Assembly: GCA_963662375.2 (NCBI GenBank)
Contig: CAXXRP010000005.1
Location: 434,001 to 498,000 of the forward strand
Direction: 5' to 3'
Length of the DNA stretch: 64,000 nt
Origin: UBA11612 sp963662375
GTDB taxonomy: Bacteria; Pseudomonadota; Alphaproteobacteria; Rhodospirillales; Rhodospirillaceae
How positions within the stretch are numbered: position 1 is the first letter of the stretch; each line of letters begins with the position of its first letter. The notes below the pieces were generated by a model. That model saw only the letters and a list, made by a program, of their open reading frames with translations. It searched no databases and was not told where the DNA came from. The position numbers were made by a program, and so were the translations under genes. Shown here piece after piece: positions 28,100 to 36,416 of the stretch.

Positions 28100-29080
28100 T
28101 TAGGCGGCGGATTTGCGGTGTTGCAAGCGCCGTTGGTTGATGGTTTTTCGTTTGATCCTTTCCCGTTCGAGTAAAATGGTTTCACCGCGTCCGAAGTAGA
28201 CATCAGCAGGTGTCAGATTGCCGAGGCTCTCATGGTAGCGGTGGTGGTTGTAGGAGGTGACGAAGCGCCCGATATTTGCTTTGAGATCGCCCGGTAGGAA
28301 GTAGTTCTCCAACAAGATGCGGTTTTTCAAGGTCTGATGCCAACGTTCGATCTTGCCCTGTGTCTGTGGGTGATAGGGGGCTCCGCAAACGTGATCCATG
28401 CCTTTGTCATTCAGCCACTCGGCGAGCTCGCCAGAGATGTAAGACGCCCCATTGTCTGACAGCAGCCGTGGCTTGTGACGGACATTGACCTGATCACAGC
28501 CAGAGGCCTGTAAGGCCAGTTCCAATGTGTCAGTCACATCGCCGGCCTTCATGGTCGTGCAGAGCTTCCAGGCGATGATGTAACGCGAGTAATCATCCAG
28601 GATGGTCGAAAGATAAAACCAGCCCCAACCGATGACCTTGATGTAGGTGAAGTCAGTTTGCCACATCTGGTTGATACAGCTCGTCTTGTCTTTGAACTCA
28701 CTGCTCGCCTTAATCACCACAAACGCAGGGCTGGTGATCAGGTCATGGGACTTCAACAGCCGATAGACGGAAGCTTCTGAGACGAAGTAGGCCTGCGTAT
28801 CTGTGAACCGCACAGCCAATTCCCGGGGTGACAGGTCAGGCTCTTCCAGAGCGAGGTCAACGATCCGGTCACGAATGTCGTCAGGAATACGGTTCCACAC
28901 CCGCGATGGCTTGGGAGCTTTATCCTCCAATGCCGCCACACCGCCATCCAGATACTTGTCGTACCAGCGGTAAAACGTCGTGCGCGAAATGCCGAGCTTA
29001 TCCAACGTACGCTTGGCAGGCAGGTGCGAGTGTTCAGCCAGCCGGATGATCTCAAGCTTCTCGGAGGATGGGTATCTCAT
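28100..29080 (-). CDS. IS3-family transposase OrfB (DDE integrase)
   Basis: A 326-residue protein with an N-terminal helix-turn-helix (LDKLGISRTTFYRWYDKY) and an rve integrase core. The DDE residues are D in MWQTDFTYIK, D in LLSDNGASY and E in GKIERWHQTLK. It starts in an ATGA overlap with OrfA. It appears intact. Confidence 0.92.
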   Translation of the reverse strand: MRYPSSEKLEIIRLAEHSHLPAKRTLDKLGISRTTFYRWYDKYLDGGVAALEDKAPKPSRVWNRIPDDIRDRIVDLALEEPDLSPRELAVRFTDTQAYFVSEASVYRLLKSHDLITSPAFVVIKASSEFKDKTSCINQMWQTDFTYIKVIGWGWFYLSTILDDYSRYIIAWKLCTTMKAGDVTDTLELALQASGCDQVNVRHKPRLLSDNGASYISGELAEWLNDKGMDHVCGAPYHPQTQGKIERWHQTLKNRILLENYFLPGDLKANIGRFVTSYNHHRYHESLGNLTPADVYFGRGETILLERERIKRKTINQRRLQHRKSAA

Positions 29081-29406
29081 TCCTCGTCTCCCCCATCCCC
29101 GATCATGCTTTTTTTGAGCAGACGCAGTTCAAGCGCCTGTTCGGCTACGACCTCCTTGAGATCACGAGCCTCACGGCGAAGGTCCTTCACCTCGCCGGTA
29201 TTAGCCTCACGCGCCGTATCGCCGGGCAATCGCTTCTTCCCAGCCTCAAGGAACTCCTTCGACCAGCTGTAATACAGACCCTGGGCAATGCCCTCCTGGC
29301 AACACAACTCGGCAATGCTGTCCTCGCCCCGCAATCCGGCTAGCACAATGCGGATCTTCTCCTCAGAGGAATATCGCTTGCGCGTCTTGCACCAGATGTC
29401 CTTCAA
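29077..29406 (-). CDS. IS3-family transposase OrfA
   Basis: A 109-residue helix-turn-helix protein (KRYSSEEKIRIVLAGLRGED) with a C-terminal leucine-zipper region (LRREARDLKEVVAEQALEL). A TTG at 29406 is the first conventional start. The conserved family N-terminus (EQNVIRTPHERTLKDIW) continues in frame upstream to about 29446, where a TGA occurs and no standard start exists, so a non-standard start is possible. Confidence 0.85.
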   Translation of the reverse strand: MKDIWCKTRKRYSSEEKIRIVLAGLRGEDSIAELCCQEGIAQGLYYSWSKEFLEAGKKRLPGDTAREANTGEVKDLRREARDLKEVVAEQALELRLLKKSMIGDGGDEE

Positions 29407-29540
29407 AGTCCGCTCGTGTGGCGTCCTGATGACGTTCTGTTCTATGTCTCATCGTTCACTCCTCAATGGTGACGAAGAGCCAAAAACACTCCTTTAGGCA
29501 ATTACACTAGTTTGTCCCAGTAGTGCTGACGTCAGACACG

Positions 29541-30310
29541 CACGCGATGCCACTTGATTTTGAAGACATGAATCGGCGCCTGCAGAACATGAGCGACTCT
29601 TCGATTATTAACTTGTCCATCGAGGGTGCCGGCCCGCTGCCGGCGCGATTTCTAACCGAGTATTTTCTCTCCGGCCATTCAGCCAAGAATGTTCTATATA
29701 TTATCGACTCTTTCGCCTTCTATTCCGAACAGTGGAACGAGGTGAGAATTGACGATCCTGAATTTCCTGTCCGCGCACCTTTCGATTGGGATTTACTTTA
29801 TACACTCTGGAGATTCCCCAGCACTCGCGGTCTAATTCCAGGTTACTTGACCTGCTTTTATAAAATTAACAACCACGAGAGGTTCGCCTCGGACCTTAGT
29901 GAGGCCGAGCGAAGCCGATTCACGCGCACATATCGAACCAATGCCCGGGTGGATGAACGGCGCATGGCATTTTTGCATCCAGAATCGATCAGCCTAAAAA
30001 CCGTCGATAAGTACATTTCTGAACTTGACGGACTTGCCGGTGCATTGGCCGAACGGGAAATTGGCCTCATCGCCGTAAAAACTCCTCTGCCCGGGCGCGT
30101 CCTGACAAAACTATCGGGGAGGAAGAGTTCAATTCAAAAATTCGAGGTGTTTTAGGCGCTCACGGATTTGAGCTTCATGATTTTATGGCTGTAGCAAATG
30201 ACGAAGCGTTTTTCTATGATATGGATCACCTGAATAGAGACGGCGTGATCAATTTTACGGGGACACATCTAGGCGATCTACTGCGCGTCAGATCTAATTT
30301 TGCGCAGTAG
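29541..30310 (+). pseudogene. SGNH-hydrolase-like protein, truncated and frameshifted
   Basis: The frame enters from the IS3 end with no N-terminus of its own. It reads IINLSIEGAGPLPARFLTEY and KNVLYIIDSFAFYSEQW. A one-base loss near 30117-30119 shifts the frame, which continues EEEFNSKIRGVLGAHGFELH and then DMDHLNRDGVINFTGTHLGD to a TAG at 30308-30310. The D..HLN..G ending resembles the C-terminal block of SGNH-like (AlgX/DUF1574-type) proteins. The IS has replaced the 5' end. Confidence 0.65.
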
Positions 30311-30327
30311 CGCAGACGCGACCCCGG

Positions 30328-31350
30328 TTGTATGATTGGACCGCAGTGACAGAAACTTCTAAAATCCAAATAGCGTCGCAAGCACTAGCGCTTATAGTTC
30401 TTGTTGCCGTGCTTGAGCTCGGCTTATTGGCTGCTTTGCTCTCCGGACTTTTGATCTATCAGTTGGTACATTTAGCAGTCCCTCCACTGCGGCGCCTCGG
30501 CGTCGCACACGGGACTGGGCGGACAATTGCCCTGGCTGTCCCGGCCGTGTTTGTGATTGTGGCAGTGACGTTCGGTGTTGCCCAGATCATCGCGCTGACA
30601 ACCGGACCCGATAGCCTGGCGCGGCTGCTCGAAATGATGGCCGATATTATTGGCGCTGCACGGCAATACCTTCCGGGTTGGGCGCAAAGTTACCTCCCGG
30701 GTAATATTGCCGACCTTCAGACTCTCGCCTCGGATTGGCTGCAAGAACATGCGGGTCAAGTGGGTCTAGTCAGCCAGGATGTAGGACGGTTTTTGTTTCA
30801 CGCCCTCATCGGCATGATTATCGGCGGATTGATCTCATTATATGCCGGCATCACACATCAGGGTGGAGGTCCACTTGCGCAAGCGCTGTCAGAACGGACC
30901 GAGGTCTTGGCGGGGGCGTTTCGGCATATTGTCTTTTCGCAGGTACGGATTTCTGCGCTCAACACGGCCATTACGGCGACATATCTCGCAATAATTTTAC
31001 CGCTTTTAGACGTGCACCTACCTCTAGTAAAGACCATGATTGCTGTGACTTTCATCGTCGGGCTACTTCCTGTGCTGGGCAATCTGATTTCCAACACCGT
31101 TATCGTGGTTGTGAGTTTGAGCGTTTCGCCCCTGGTTGCCGCCGGCTCTCTTGTGTTCCTAATCGCCATTCACAAGATGGAGTACTTCGTGAACGCTCGA
31201 ATTATCGGGACGCGCATTAGGGCGCGTGCGTGGGAGCTTCTGGTAGCGATGCTAGTGATGGAAGCAGCGTTCGGCGTGCCTGGGCTTATCGCAGCGCCAG
31301 TTTATTACGCATACATTAAAGATGAACTCTCGCTTCAAGGGTTGATATAA
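30328..31350 (+). CDS. AI-2E family transporter
   Basis: A 340-residue protein with about eight membrane helices and the AI-2E/PerM features: the long amphipathic middle region, VGLLPVLGNLISNTVIVV, and the C-terminal VNARIIGTRIRARAWELL and GVPGLIAAPVYYAYIKDE. Family members export varied solutes or ions. The frame begins with TTG 30328; GTG 30346 is an alternative. It is the only gene between the two IS3 ends that appears whole. Confidence 0.85.
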   Translation: MYDWTAVTETSKIQIASQALALIVLVAVLELGLLAALLSGLLIYQLVHLAVPPLRRLGVAHGTGRTIALAVPAVFVIVAVTFGVAQIIALTTGPDSLARLLEMMADIIGAARQYLPGWAQSYLPGNIADLQTLASDWLQEHAGQVGLVSQDVGRFLFHALIGMIIGGLISLYAGITHQGGGPLAQALSERTEVLAGAFRHIVFSQVRISALNTAITATYLAIILPLLDVHLPLVKTMIAVTFIVGLLPVLGNLISNTVIVVVSLSVSPLVAAGSLVFLIAIHKMEYFVNARIIGTRIRARAWELLVAMLVMEAAFGVPGLIAAPVYYAYIKDELSLQGLI

Positions 31351-31383
31351 AGCAGCGCGATAAGATAGCTCATCAAAACTGAA

Positions 31384-32007
31384 TCAGGTGATAATGTTCC
31401 GCATTAACCGCCGCATCTGGGAGGCGATCTGATCTGTGCTAAGGCGCCCCTCTTCTTGGTACCAAGCTAAAGCATAACTGGTCATACCTGCAATCACTAG
31501 ACAGCAGATCTGCGAATCATCGACCTTGAACTCCCCAGCCCTAACACCTTCCTACAACAATTTTGTGAGTTTATTGTCAATTTCCTTTCGCATCTTTTTG
31601 ATGTGATCAGCGTGGGCTTGCGGCAGATTTATTTCTTCGCGGAAATACACTGCTACGTAGTCGTAATTTTCCAGGGCGATGGATGTGAAGTCGGTTACAA
31701 ACTGATCGAGTCGCGCACGCGGGCTACCTTTTGCCGATATTGCGTAGCCGGCGGCCTACAACGCCCTTACTGTACCCCGCTGGCAGATCTCGATCAGGAG
31801 GTCAGCTTTTGAATCGAAATGGTAATAAACAAACGGTTTGGTCGCTCCAAATTTTTCGGCGATAGCGTCGATCGTCGTTCCATGGTAACCACGCTTGGCA
31901 ATAAGCTTCGCCGCCGCGGTTAAAATGCGCTTGCGTTTAAGCGCAGCAACTTCATCCCAGAGAGTATCGTCTCCAATTCTAGCGGATCTCTTGACTGCCT
32001 TAGCCAT
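31384..32007 (-). pseudogene. TetR family regulator with two in-frame amber codons
   Basis: The first 83 codons are a normal TetR N-terminus (AAKLIAKRGYHGTTIDAIAE and VYYHFDSKADLLIEI). TAG codons at 31758-31756 and 31554-31552 interrupt the frame, yet all 207 codons between ATG and the final TGA remain in one frame. They read as a coherent ligand-binding domain (DQFVTDFTSIALENYDYVAV, then ICCLVIAGMTSYALAWYQEE). Two point mutations without any indel indicate recent inactivation. Confidence 0.82.
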
Positions 32008-32106
32008 GCCTACGGTCCATGCGCATAAAACCTACGCCACACTTAGAAATGGCGCCGACCAAATATACCGTCTCATTGACGTTGGAGCCGCACCGGCTGG
32101 GCGCCG

Positions 32107-32249
32107 TGTCTGACGTCAGCACTACTGGGACAAACTAGTGTAATTGCCTAAAGGAGTGTTTTTGGCTCATCGTCACCATTGAGGAGTGAACGATGAGACA
32201 TAGAACAGAACGTTATCAGGACGCCGCCGAGCGGACTTTGAAAGACATC
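32107..32249 (+). mobile_element. Relic terminus of a second IS3-family copy
   Basis: About 143 bases match the orfA end of the IS3 element at 28026-29538 in opposite orientation, starting exactly at the same TGTCTGACGTCAG terminus and running into the first codons of orfA, with a few substitutions and a one-base loss. The rest of the copy is gone and its inner end abuts a nuclease gene fragment. The segment 29539-32106 is thus bracketed by two inverted IS ends. Confidence 0.88.
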
Positions 32250-32251
32250 GC

Positions 32252-32430
32252 GCTCGCAAGTCTAGCGCATCAATTCCGAAAATACGTATGCGCTCGCCTG
32301 ATATTTTGAGGGTATCGCCGTCCGTCACGGTAGCAACGCCCACTACGTCAGCCCAGGAAGGCGCTGACAGCAGGACGGCCAGCAGTTCTATCAGAGCGAG
32401 CCTAATCACTTTGTTTCCGAACCAGTGCAC
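32252..32430 (-). pseudogene. Thermonuclease-like (SNase) protein, N-terminal fragment
   Basis: A signal peptide (LALIELLAVLLSAPSWA) is followed by VGVATVTDGDTLKISGERIR and IFGIDA, the first active-site strands of staphylococcal-nuclease-like proteins. The frame then runs into IS3 relic sequence. About two thirds of the domain, including the later catalytic Arg and Glu, are missing. Starts are GTG 32430 or GTG 32409. Confidence 0.7.
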
Positions 32431-32486
32431 ATTTGTAGGCCGGTGTCCTGTTTTATGACTTAGTTTACCGAATTAACAAGGTTCGG

Positions 32487-32684
32487 ATGGTCGAAAATCT
32501 GGACATTTACGCCACCGTCAAGCTGCTAATAGAGCAGCACGGCGAAGGGGTTTGGATTGAGGCAGCCGTTAAGCACCGGGAAATGGTAGAAAACGGAGAT
32601 GAAGAAGGTGCAGCTGTTTGGCTTCGGGCTGCCAACGCGATAGCCGCCCTGGACAACATGGAAGCATCCAGCGAGGTTCATTGA
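32487..32684 (+). CDS. Small conserved protein, paralogue of the one at 35480
   Basis: A 65-residue protein with the pattern DIYATVKLLIEQHGEGVWIE, AAVKHREMVENGDEEGAAVW and LDNMEAS. It resembles the small helical proteins (DUF6961-like) often found beside SRAP genes in alphaproteobacteria; function unknown. A diverged copy lies on the opposite strand at 35480-35680. It is followed 6 bases later by the SRAP gene. Confidence 0.65.
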   Translation: MVENLDIYATVKLLIEQHGEGVWIEAAVKHREMVENGDEEGAAVWLRAANAIAALDNMEASSEVH

Positions 32685-32690
32685 AGGCAC

Positions 32691-33374
32691 ATGTGCGGAC
32701 GCTTCACGAATAAGATGAGCTGGAAAGAACTGTACGAGCTTTACCGTGTATTTCTGGACAACGGAAAGAAGCAGGCCGAGGAAGATGTTTGGACCGGTAA
32801 GGTCAATATCGCCCCGACCACAAGTATTCCCGTTGTGTACTGCGCGGAGGGTAAGCGCCGTGTGTCGCTCATGCGTTGGGGCATGATCCCGGCATGGTCG
32901 AAGGAGATAGGCAAGTTCTCGACATTCAATGCCCGTGCGGACGGGATTGAGAGCAAGCCGACATATAGGGGCGCCTGGTAGGCCGGACGGCGTTGCATTA
33001 TCCCGGCCAGTTCGTTCTTTGAATGGCGTAAGAGCGATAAGCAGCCCTTTGCTATTAGACTGGGCAACAAGGGACCTATGAATTTTGCAGGGCTATGGGA
33101 AGAATGGAAGCCAAAAGATGTTGAACCCATGCTTTCCTGCACCATAATAACGGCCAACGCCAATAAGGCCGTTGCAGACATTCATTCGAGGATGCCGGTT
33201 ATCCTAGGTGATGAGGACTTGCCCGCGTGGCTCGGAGAGGAAGAAGCAGCGCCTGAGCAGTTATTGAAGATGCTGGAACCTTTCCCCGCATCCCGGGTCA
33301 TGGCGTGGCCGGTATCAAAGGCCGTGGGGAATGTCAGGAACCAGGGAGTGGAATTGTTGTTAGAGACGAATTAG
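32691..33374 (+). pseudogene. SRAP (YedK/HMCES-like) gene with an in-frame TAG
   Basis: The frame starts MCGRF, whose Cys2 is the residue that crosslinks abasic sites in single-stranded DNA. It continues through MRWGMIPAWSKE, FSTFNARAD, FFEWR and IHSRMPVIL with the catalytic Asn, Glu and His in place, 227 codons in total. One TAG at 32979-32981 follows RGAW and precedes AGRRCIIPAS, where relatives have a Lys. No indel is present. It is inactive unless the stop is read through. Confidence 0.85.
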
Positions 33375-33414
33375 CAAGCGATGCGACGAACGCTCTAAAT
33401 TGGGAGATACTTCA

Positions 33415-33684
33415 ATGATTCAGATACTGTGTCACGTGGGAACTGGATTGGCCCTGATTTACAATATGTGGATCTCGTTCATAGTGCTGGACGATAGATT
33501 CGGATTATTGGTTAGCATGGGAGGCGTCATAGCTTTTCCGATCACGGCATGGGCGTTACCATTGGCGATGTTCCTTTTTTCGTCGGAGGTCGCGGGCAGA
33601 TTCGCCTTGTGGCCTGCAATAATTCTGATTGGCGTTCTGCAGGGCATCGCATGGAAGCTGCGCAAACGTGAGGAAGCGGAATGA
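33415..33684 (+). CDS. Small membrane protein
   Basis: An 89-residue protein from ATG 33415, which has a GGGAG site 8 bases upstream. Three hydrophobic segments are visible and the end is charged (KLRKREEAE). I recognise no family. It lies between the SRAP pseudogene and a gene on the other strand. Confidence 0.5.
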   Translation: MIQILCHVGTGLALIYNMWISFIVLDDRFGLLVSMGGVIAFPITAWALPLAMFLFSSEVAGRFALWPAIILIGVLQGIAWKLRKREEAE

Positions 33685-33721
33685 AGGCTCAATTAGAGGA
33701 CGTTGTTCATAGCCGTCCCAT

Positions 33722-34075
33722 CTACTTAAACACTGGAATTTCACGAACCGGGTAACCGCTTATAGCACTGAGCGATTTCCGAAATTGCTCGATGTCGAGA
33801 AGATGCAGGTCCTCATTCCGGCTATAAGACGCCATATCGATCTGATCCTTCGGCGTGTAAATAAGAACAATACAACATCGGCCGAAGTCATAAAAGCCCG
33901 ACAGCGCGCCACTAAGGGCTCCGCTGATTTGAACACGCTCAAAATCATCGAGTTCGCGTCCTGCAGCTTCGATGTAGTCGAGTGCTTCTCCTATGGCGTA
34001 CTCAATCCATTGTTTTTTCGCTGCCGGTGACATGCGGCGCCAACGCTCGATCGCCACGATTTTGATTTGGGTCAT
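33722..34075 (-). CDS. Hypothetical protein
   Basis: A 117-residue soluble protein with a plausible composition: MTQIKIVAIERWRRM, YAIGEALDYIEAAGRELDDF and a C-terminus VREIPVFK. No signal or known domain is seen. It sits among relics, but its frame is complete. Confidence 0.5.
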   Translation of the reverse strand: MTQIKIVAIERWRRMSPAAKKQWIEYAIGEALDYIEAAGRELDDFERVQISGALSGALSGFYDFGRCCIVLIYTPKDQIDMASYSRNEDLHLLDIEQFRKSLSAISGYPVREIPVFK

Positions 34076-34225
34076 GGGGGCCTTCGCGAAGCCGGAAGCC
34101 AGCAGCCTACCAGATCAGAGCCATCGCATGAGCGGCCTTTTTTTCTCAACCTAAACCTCGCCTTCCGGGCGGCGCCTGAGGCATATCGGATGGCTCGTCT
34201 CGCTGATATCGCGCCATAAATTCGT

Positions 34226-34540
34226 TCAGTTGGAGCGCACAATAACCTGCCCACAACGCCGGCATTGGACTGTGGAAGTTCCTCCCGCCGATCCGAATCC
34301 AAGATTTGCGTCAATGACCTTGAAGCCGTGAAATCCCAGAAGGCAAAGTAGGTGACCAACTATCTTAGTCAATTTACTGGTGCGCTCGGTCACCGGTTTT
34401 CCTTTGTTTTGCACCACATTCTCCATGGCCTTAGATAGTAGCCACGCCGCTATCCGTGAAGCTGGAAACGGTGCCAGCATCTTCAATAACTGCGCCGGAA
34501 TACCTTCTTCCTCGCCAAGCCACGCTGGCAAATCTCGTCA
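34226..34540 (-). pseudogene. SRAP C-terminal fragment joined to a zinc-ribbon-like tail
   Basis: The frame reads LPAWLGEEEGIPAQLLKML and APFPASRIAAWLLSKAMEN, clearly the C-terminal end of an SRAP protein paralogous to the one at 32691. It runs on into LLCLLGFHGFKVID and VQCRRCGQVIV, a C-x-x-x-x-H/C-x-x-C pattern like short DUF1660-type zinc proteins. The catalytic N-terminal SRAP part is absent. Whether the tail makes a product is unknown. Confidence 0.6.
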
Positions 34541-34630
34541 CCTAAGGCGTTCGTCGCAAGATTAACTTCGTCAGCGGAATGGAGCGGTTCTTAGGACCCG
34601 CCCCATCTCAATGTCTGCGACGAAAGGGTT

Positions 34631-35455
34631 TCACTTCTCGCGCGTCAAGGGCACGAATCTCACGGTGGCCACGCGGCGCTCGCCCACCGTTCCGTCGGCA
34701 TTCTTGGTAACGACCCACAATTCCTGGAAGCCTGACGGGCTGTCCACCGGGATCACCATGGACGCACGGGTCGTAAGCTGCTCCACAAGAGGCGGTGGAA
34801 TGTGGGGTGCGGCAGCCGTAACAATGATCCCATCGAAAGGCGCCTCCTCCGCCCATCCCTTGTAGCCGTCGCCGATGCGCGTTGAAATCCCCGTCAGACC
34901 GAGACTCTTGAACAACTCAGCGGCCTGCTCGCCCAATTCAGGAATGATCTCTATGGTATGCACGCGGGCCCCCAACTCCGCCAATACCGCCGCCTGATAG
35001 CCCGAGCCTGTGCCTACTTCGAGGACGACATCGCCCGGCTCCACGCCGACCAACTCCGTCATGAGCGCAACGATGTAAGGCTGGGAGATGGTCTGGCCCG
35101 CAGCGATGGGAAGCGGGCGATTGAGGTAAGCTGCGCTGCGGAACCGCTTGGGCACGAACAAGTGACGCGGCACGCTGCCTATGGCCTCCAATACAAGTTC
35201 AGAAATCTCGGGGGCGCTGCTCCCGCCGGCAACTGACCGGGCCATGGTGCGGATCTCATCCACCATGCGTCCACGCGCCGTTTCGTAGCCGCTTTCACTT
35301 GCTGCAGCCACGAAAACAATAGCGACTAGAGGAATCACGCTGAATCGAAGGGTCAGTGAAGGTCGCTTGTTACCTAATAGGGATCGAGAAAACAATATTG
35401 GCTCCCAAAACGTGTGCGAACGAAATTTGTGTCGTCGAAGACTTCTTGCACCCAT
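34631..35455 (-). CDS. pcm: Protein-L-isoaspartate O-methyltransferase, with N-terminal hydrophobic leader
   Basis: The enzyme methylates isoaspartyl residues of damaged proteins. Residues from about 65 onward hold the family motifs VPRHLFVP, PIAAGQTISQPYIVALM and the SAM loop VLEVGTGSGYQAAVL. Before these lies a hydrophobic stretch, FSVIPLVAIVFVAAASES, so the protein may be exported or membrane-anchored; normal Pcm is cytosolic and about 215 residues. Start is uncertain (ATG 35455, or a later GTG just before the leader). Confidence 0.88.
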   Translation of the reverse strand: MGARSLRRHKFRSHTFWEPILFSRSLLGNKRPSLTLRFSVIPLVAIVFVAAASESGYETARGRMVDEIRTMARSVAGGSSAPEISELVLEAIGSVPRHLFVPKRFRSAAYLNRPLPIAAGQTISQPYIVALMTELVGVEPGDVVLEVGTGSGYQAAVLAELGARVHTIEIIPELGEQAAELFKSLGLTGISTRIGDGYKGWAEEAPFDGIIVTAAAPHIPPPLVEQLTTRASMVIPVDSPSGFQELWVVTKNADGTVGERRVATVRFVPLTREK

Positions 35456-35479
35456 TCTATGGCGATGGACTGCCGCGCC

Positions 35480-35680
35480 TCAATGAACCTCTCTGGACGC
35501 TTCCATGTTGTCCAGGGTAGCTATGGCGTCGGCAACTCTAAGCCAAACGGCTGCACCTTCTTCATCTCCGTTTGCCACCATTTCCCGGTGTTTGACCGCT
35601 GCTTCAATCCAAGCCCCTGCGCCGTGCTGTTCAATTAAGAGCTTGGCAGTTCGGTAAATGTCTTTATCAGCAACAGACAA
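35480..35680 (-). CDS. Small conserved protein, paralogue of the one at 32487
   Basis: A 66-residue protein, DIYRTAKLLIEQHGAGAWIE and then AAVKHREMVANGDEEGAAVW, about 80 percent identical to the copy at 32487 also at DNA level. The two copies are inverted and each lies near SRAP sequence, so both come from one duplicated module. Function unknown. Confidence 0.65.
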   Translation of the reverse strand: MSVADKDIYRTAKLLIEQHGAGAWIEAAVKHREMVANGDEEGAAVWLRVADAIATLDNMEASREVH

Positions 35681-35683
35681 TGG

Positions 35684-36361
35684 TTACCTGCCAGAATTAA
35701 TGATGTCGGGCATGGGACGCAGGTAGAATTCGAATCCCTGGCCGGGATTGTATTGGCGGTAACTCACATACAGACCAAGCATTCCCTCGATGAATACAGC
35801 GACAGATAGTGGACCCATATCCATTGGCTCAAAGCCCGCGTCTCTAACAAGATTCTCGACACGTGCCTTCGCTTCACGGTCATCCCCCGCGAGTGGGATT
35901 GTCACCGGACCACCCGCTAACTTTGGGTCAACCATGATCTCAGAGCCTAATGTATTAAAAGCCTTTACCACTTTAGCGCCGGGCATCATAGCCTGCACCT
36001 GCTGCGCAATGGATGGGCCGTTGAGTGGCCCCGGATAGCCGCCGACCGGTTTAAAATGATTTATCGGGTCGATGACTACTTTGCCGCTAAGGTCACCGAG
36101 GCTCGCGACGGTGTCCTGAACTGCCGACCACGGTACCGCGAGCAACACGATCCTTGCCTGTTGGGCTGCTTTGCCCGGCGTGGTGGCGGTACCCCCCCCA
36201 CCGGCTTCAGTAACGAGCCTCGCCACCCGTTCCGCCTCCGGAGTGCGGGAGCAATAAACGACACGATGGCCGGAACCAGCCCAACGCTTTCCCAAAGTGC
36301 CCCCAACTTCGCCAGTGCCGACGACAGCGACAGATTCAATCGTGTCGGGCGCTGCGAACAA
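35684..36361 (-). CDS. NADPH-dependent F420-reductase-like oxidoreductase
   Basis: A 225-residue Rossmann protein: VAVVGTGEVGGTLGKRWAGS, VLLAVPWSAVQDTVASL, VVIDPINHF and KAFNTLG. From the first usable start (TTG 36361) it has no signal peptide. However, a strong GGGAGG site stands before ATG 36416, whose frame begins MRFRALIL. Removing one T of the TTTT run near 36394-36397 would join it to ALVAFGAPLFAAPDT, a good signal peptide. The gene may therefore be frameshifted in its leader. Confidence 0.75.
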   Translation of the reverse strand: MFAAPDTIESVAVVGTGEVGGTLGKRWAGSGHRVVYCSRTPEAERVARLVTEAGGGGTATTPGKAAQQARIVLLAVPWSAVQDTVASLGDLSGKVVIDPINHFKPVGGYPGPLNGPSIAQQVQAMMPGAKVVKAFNTLGSEIMVDPKLAGGPVTIPLAGDDREAKARVENLVRDAGFEPMDMGPLSVAVFIEGMLGLYVSYRQYNPGQGFEFYLRPMPDIINSGR

Positions 36362-36416
36362 AGGGGCGCCAAAGGCAACTAACGCGCAAAAGCAAAATGA
36401 GGGCTCTAAACCTCAT

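Larger units (their letters stand above)
28026..29538 (-). mobile_element. IS3-family insertion sequence (about 1.5 kb)
   Basis: Two overlapping transposase genes are bounded by imperfect terminal repeats: TGTGCGTCGTCAGAATATTT at the left and, on the other strand, TGTCTGACGTCAGCACTACT at the right, matching at about 18 of 26 positions. Both ends begin TGT. No matching target duplication is seen beside the ends, so later rearrangement is likely. Confidence 0.85.

Noticed and set aside
25709..33374. Amber or opal recoding as an explanation for the in-frame stops
   Set aside because: Both TAG and TGA end normal core genes here (fabF and the peroxiredoxin with TAG, fabD and hisD with TGA), and the affected genes lie among truncated ones. 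Mutation is simpler.
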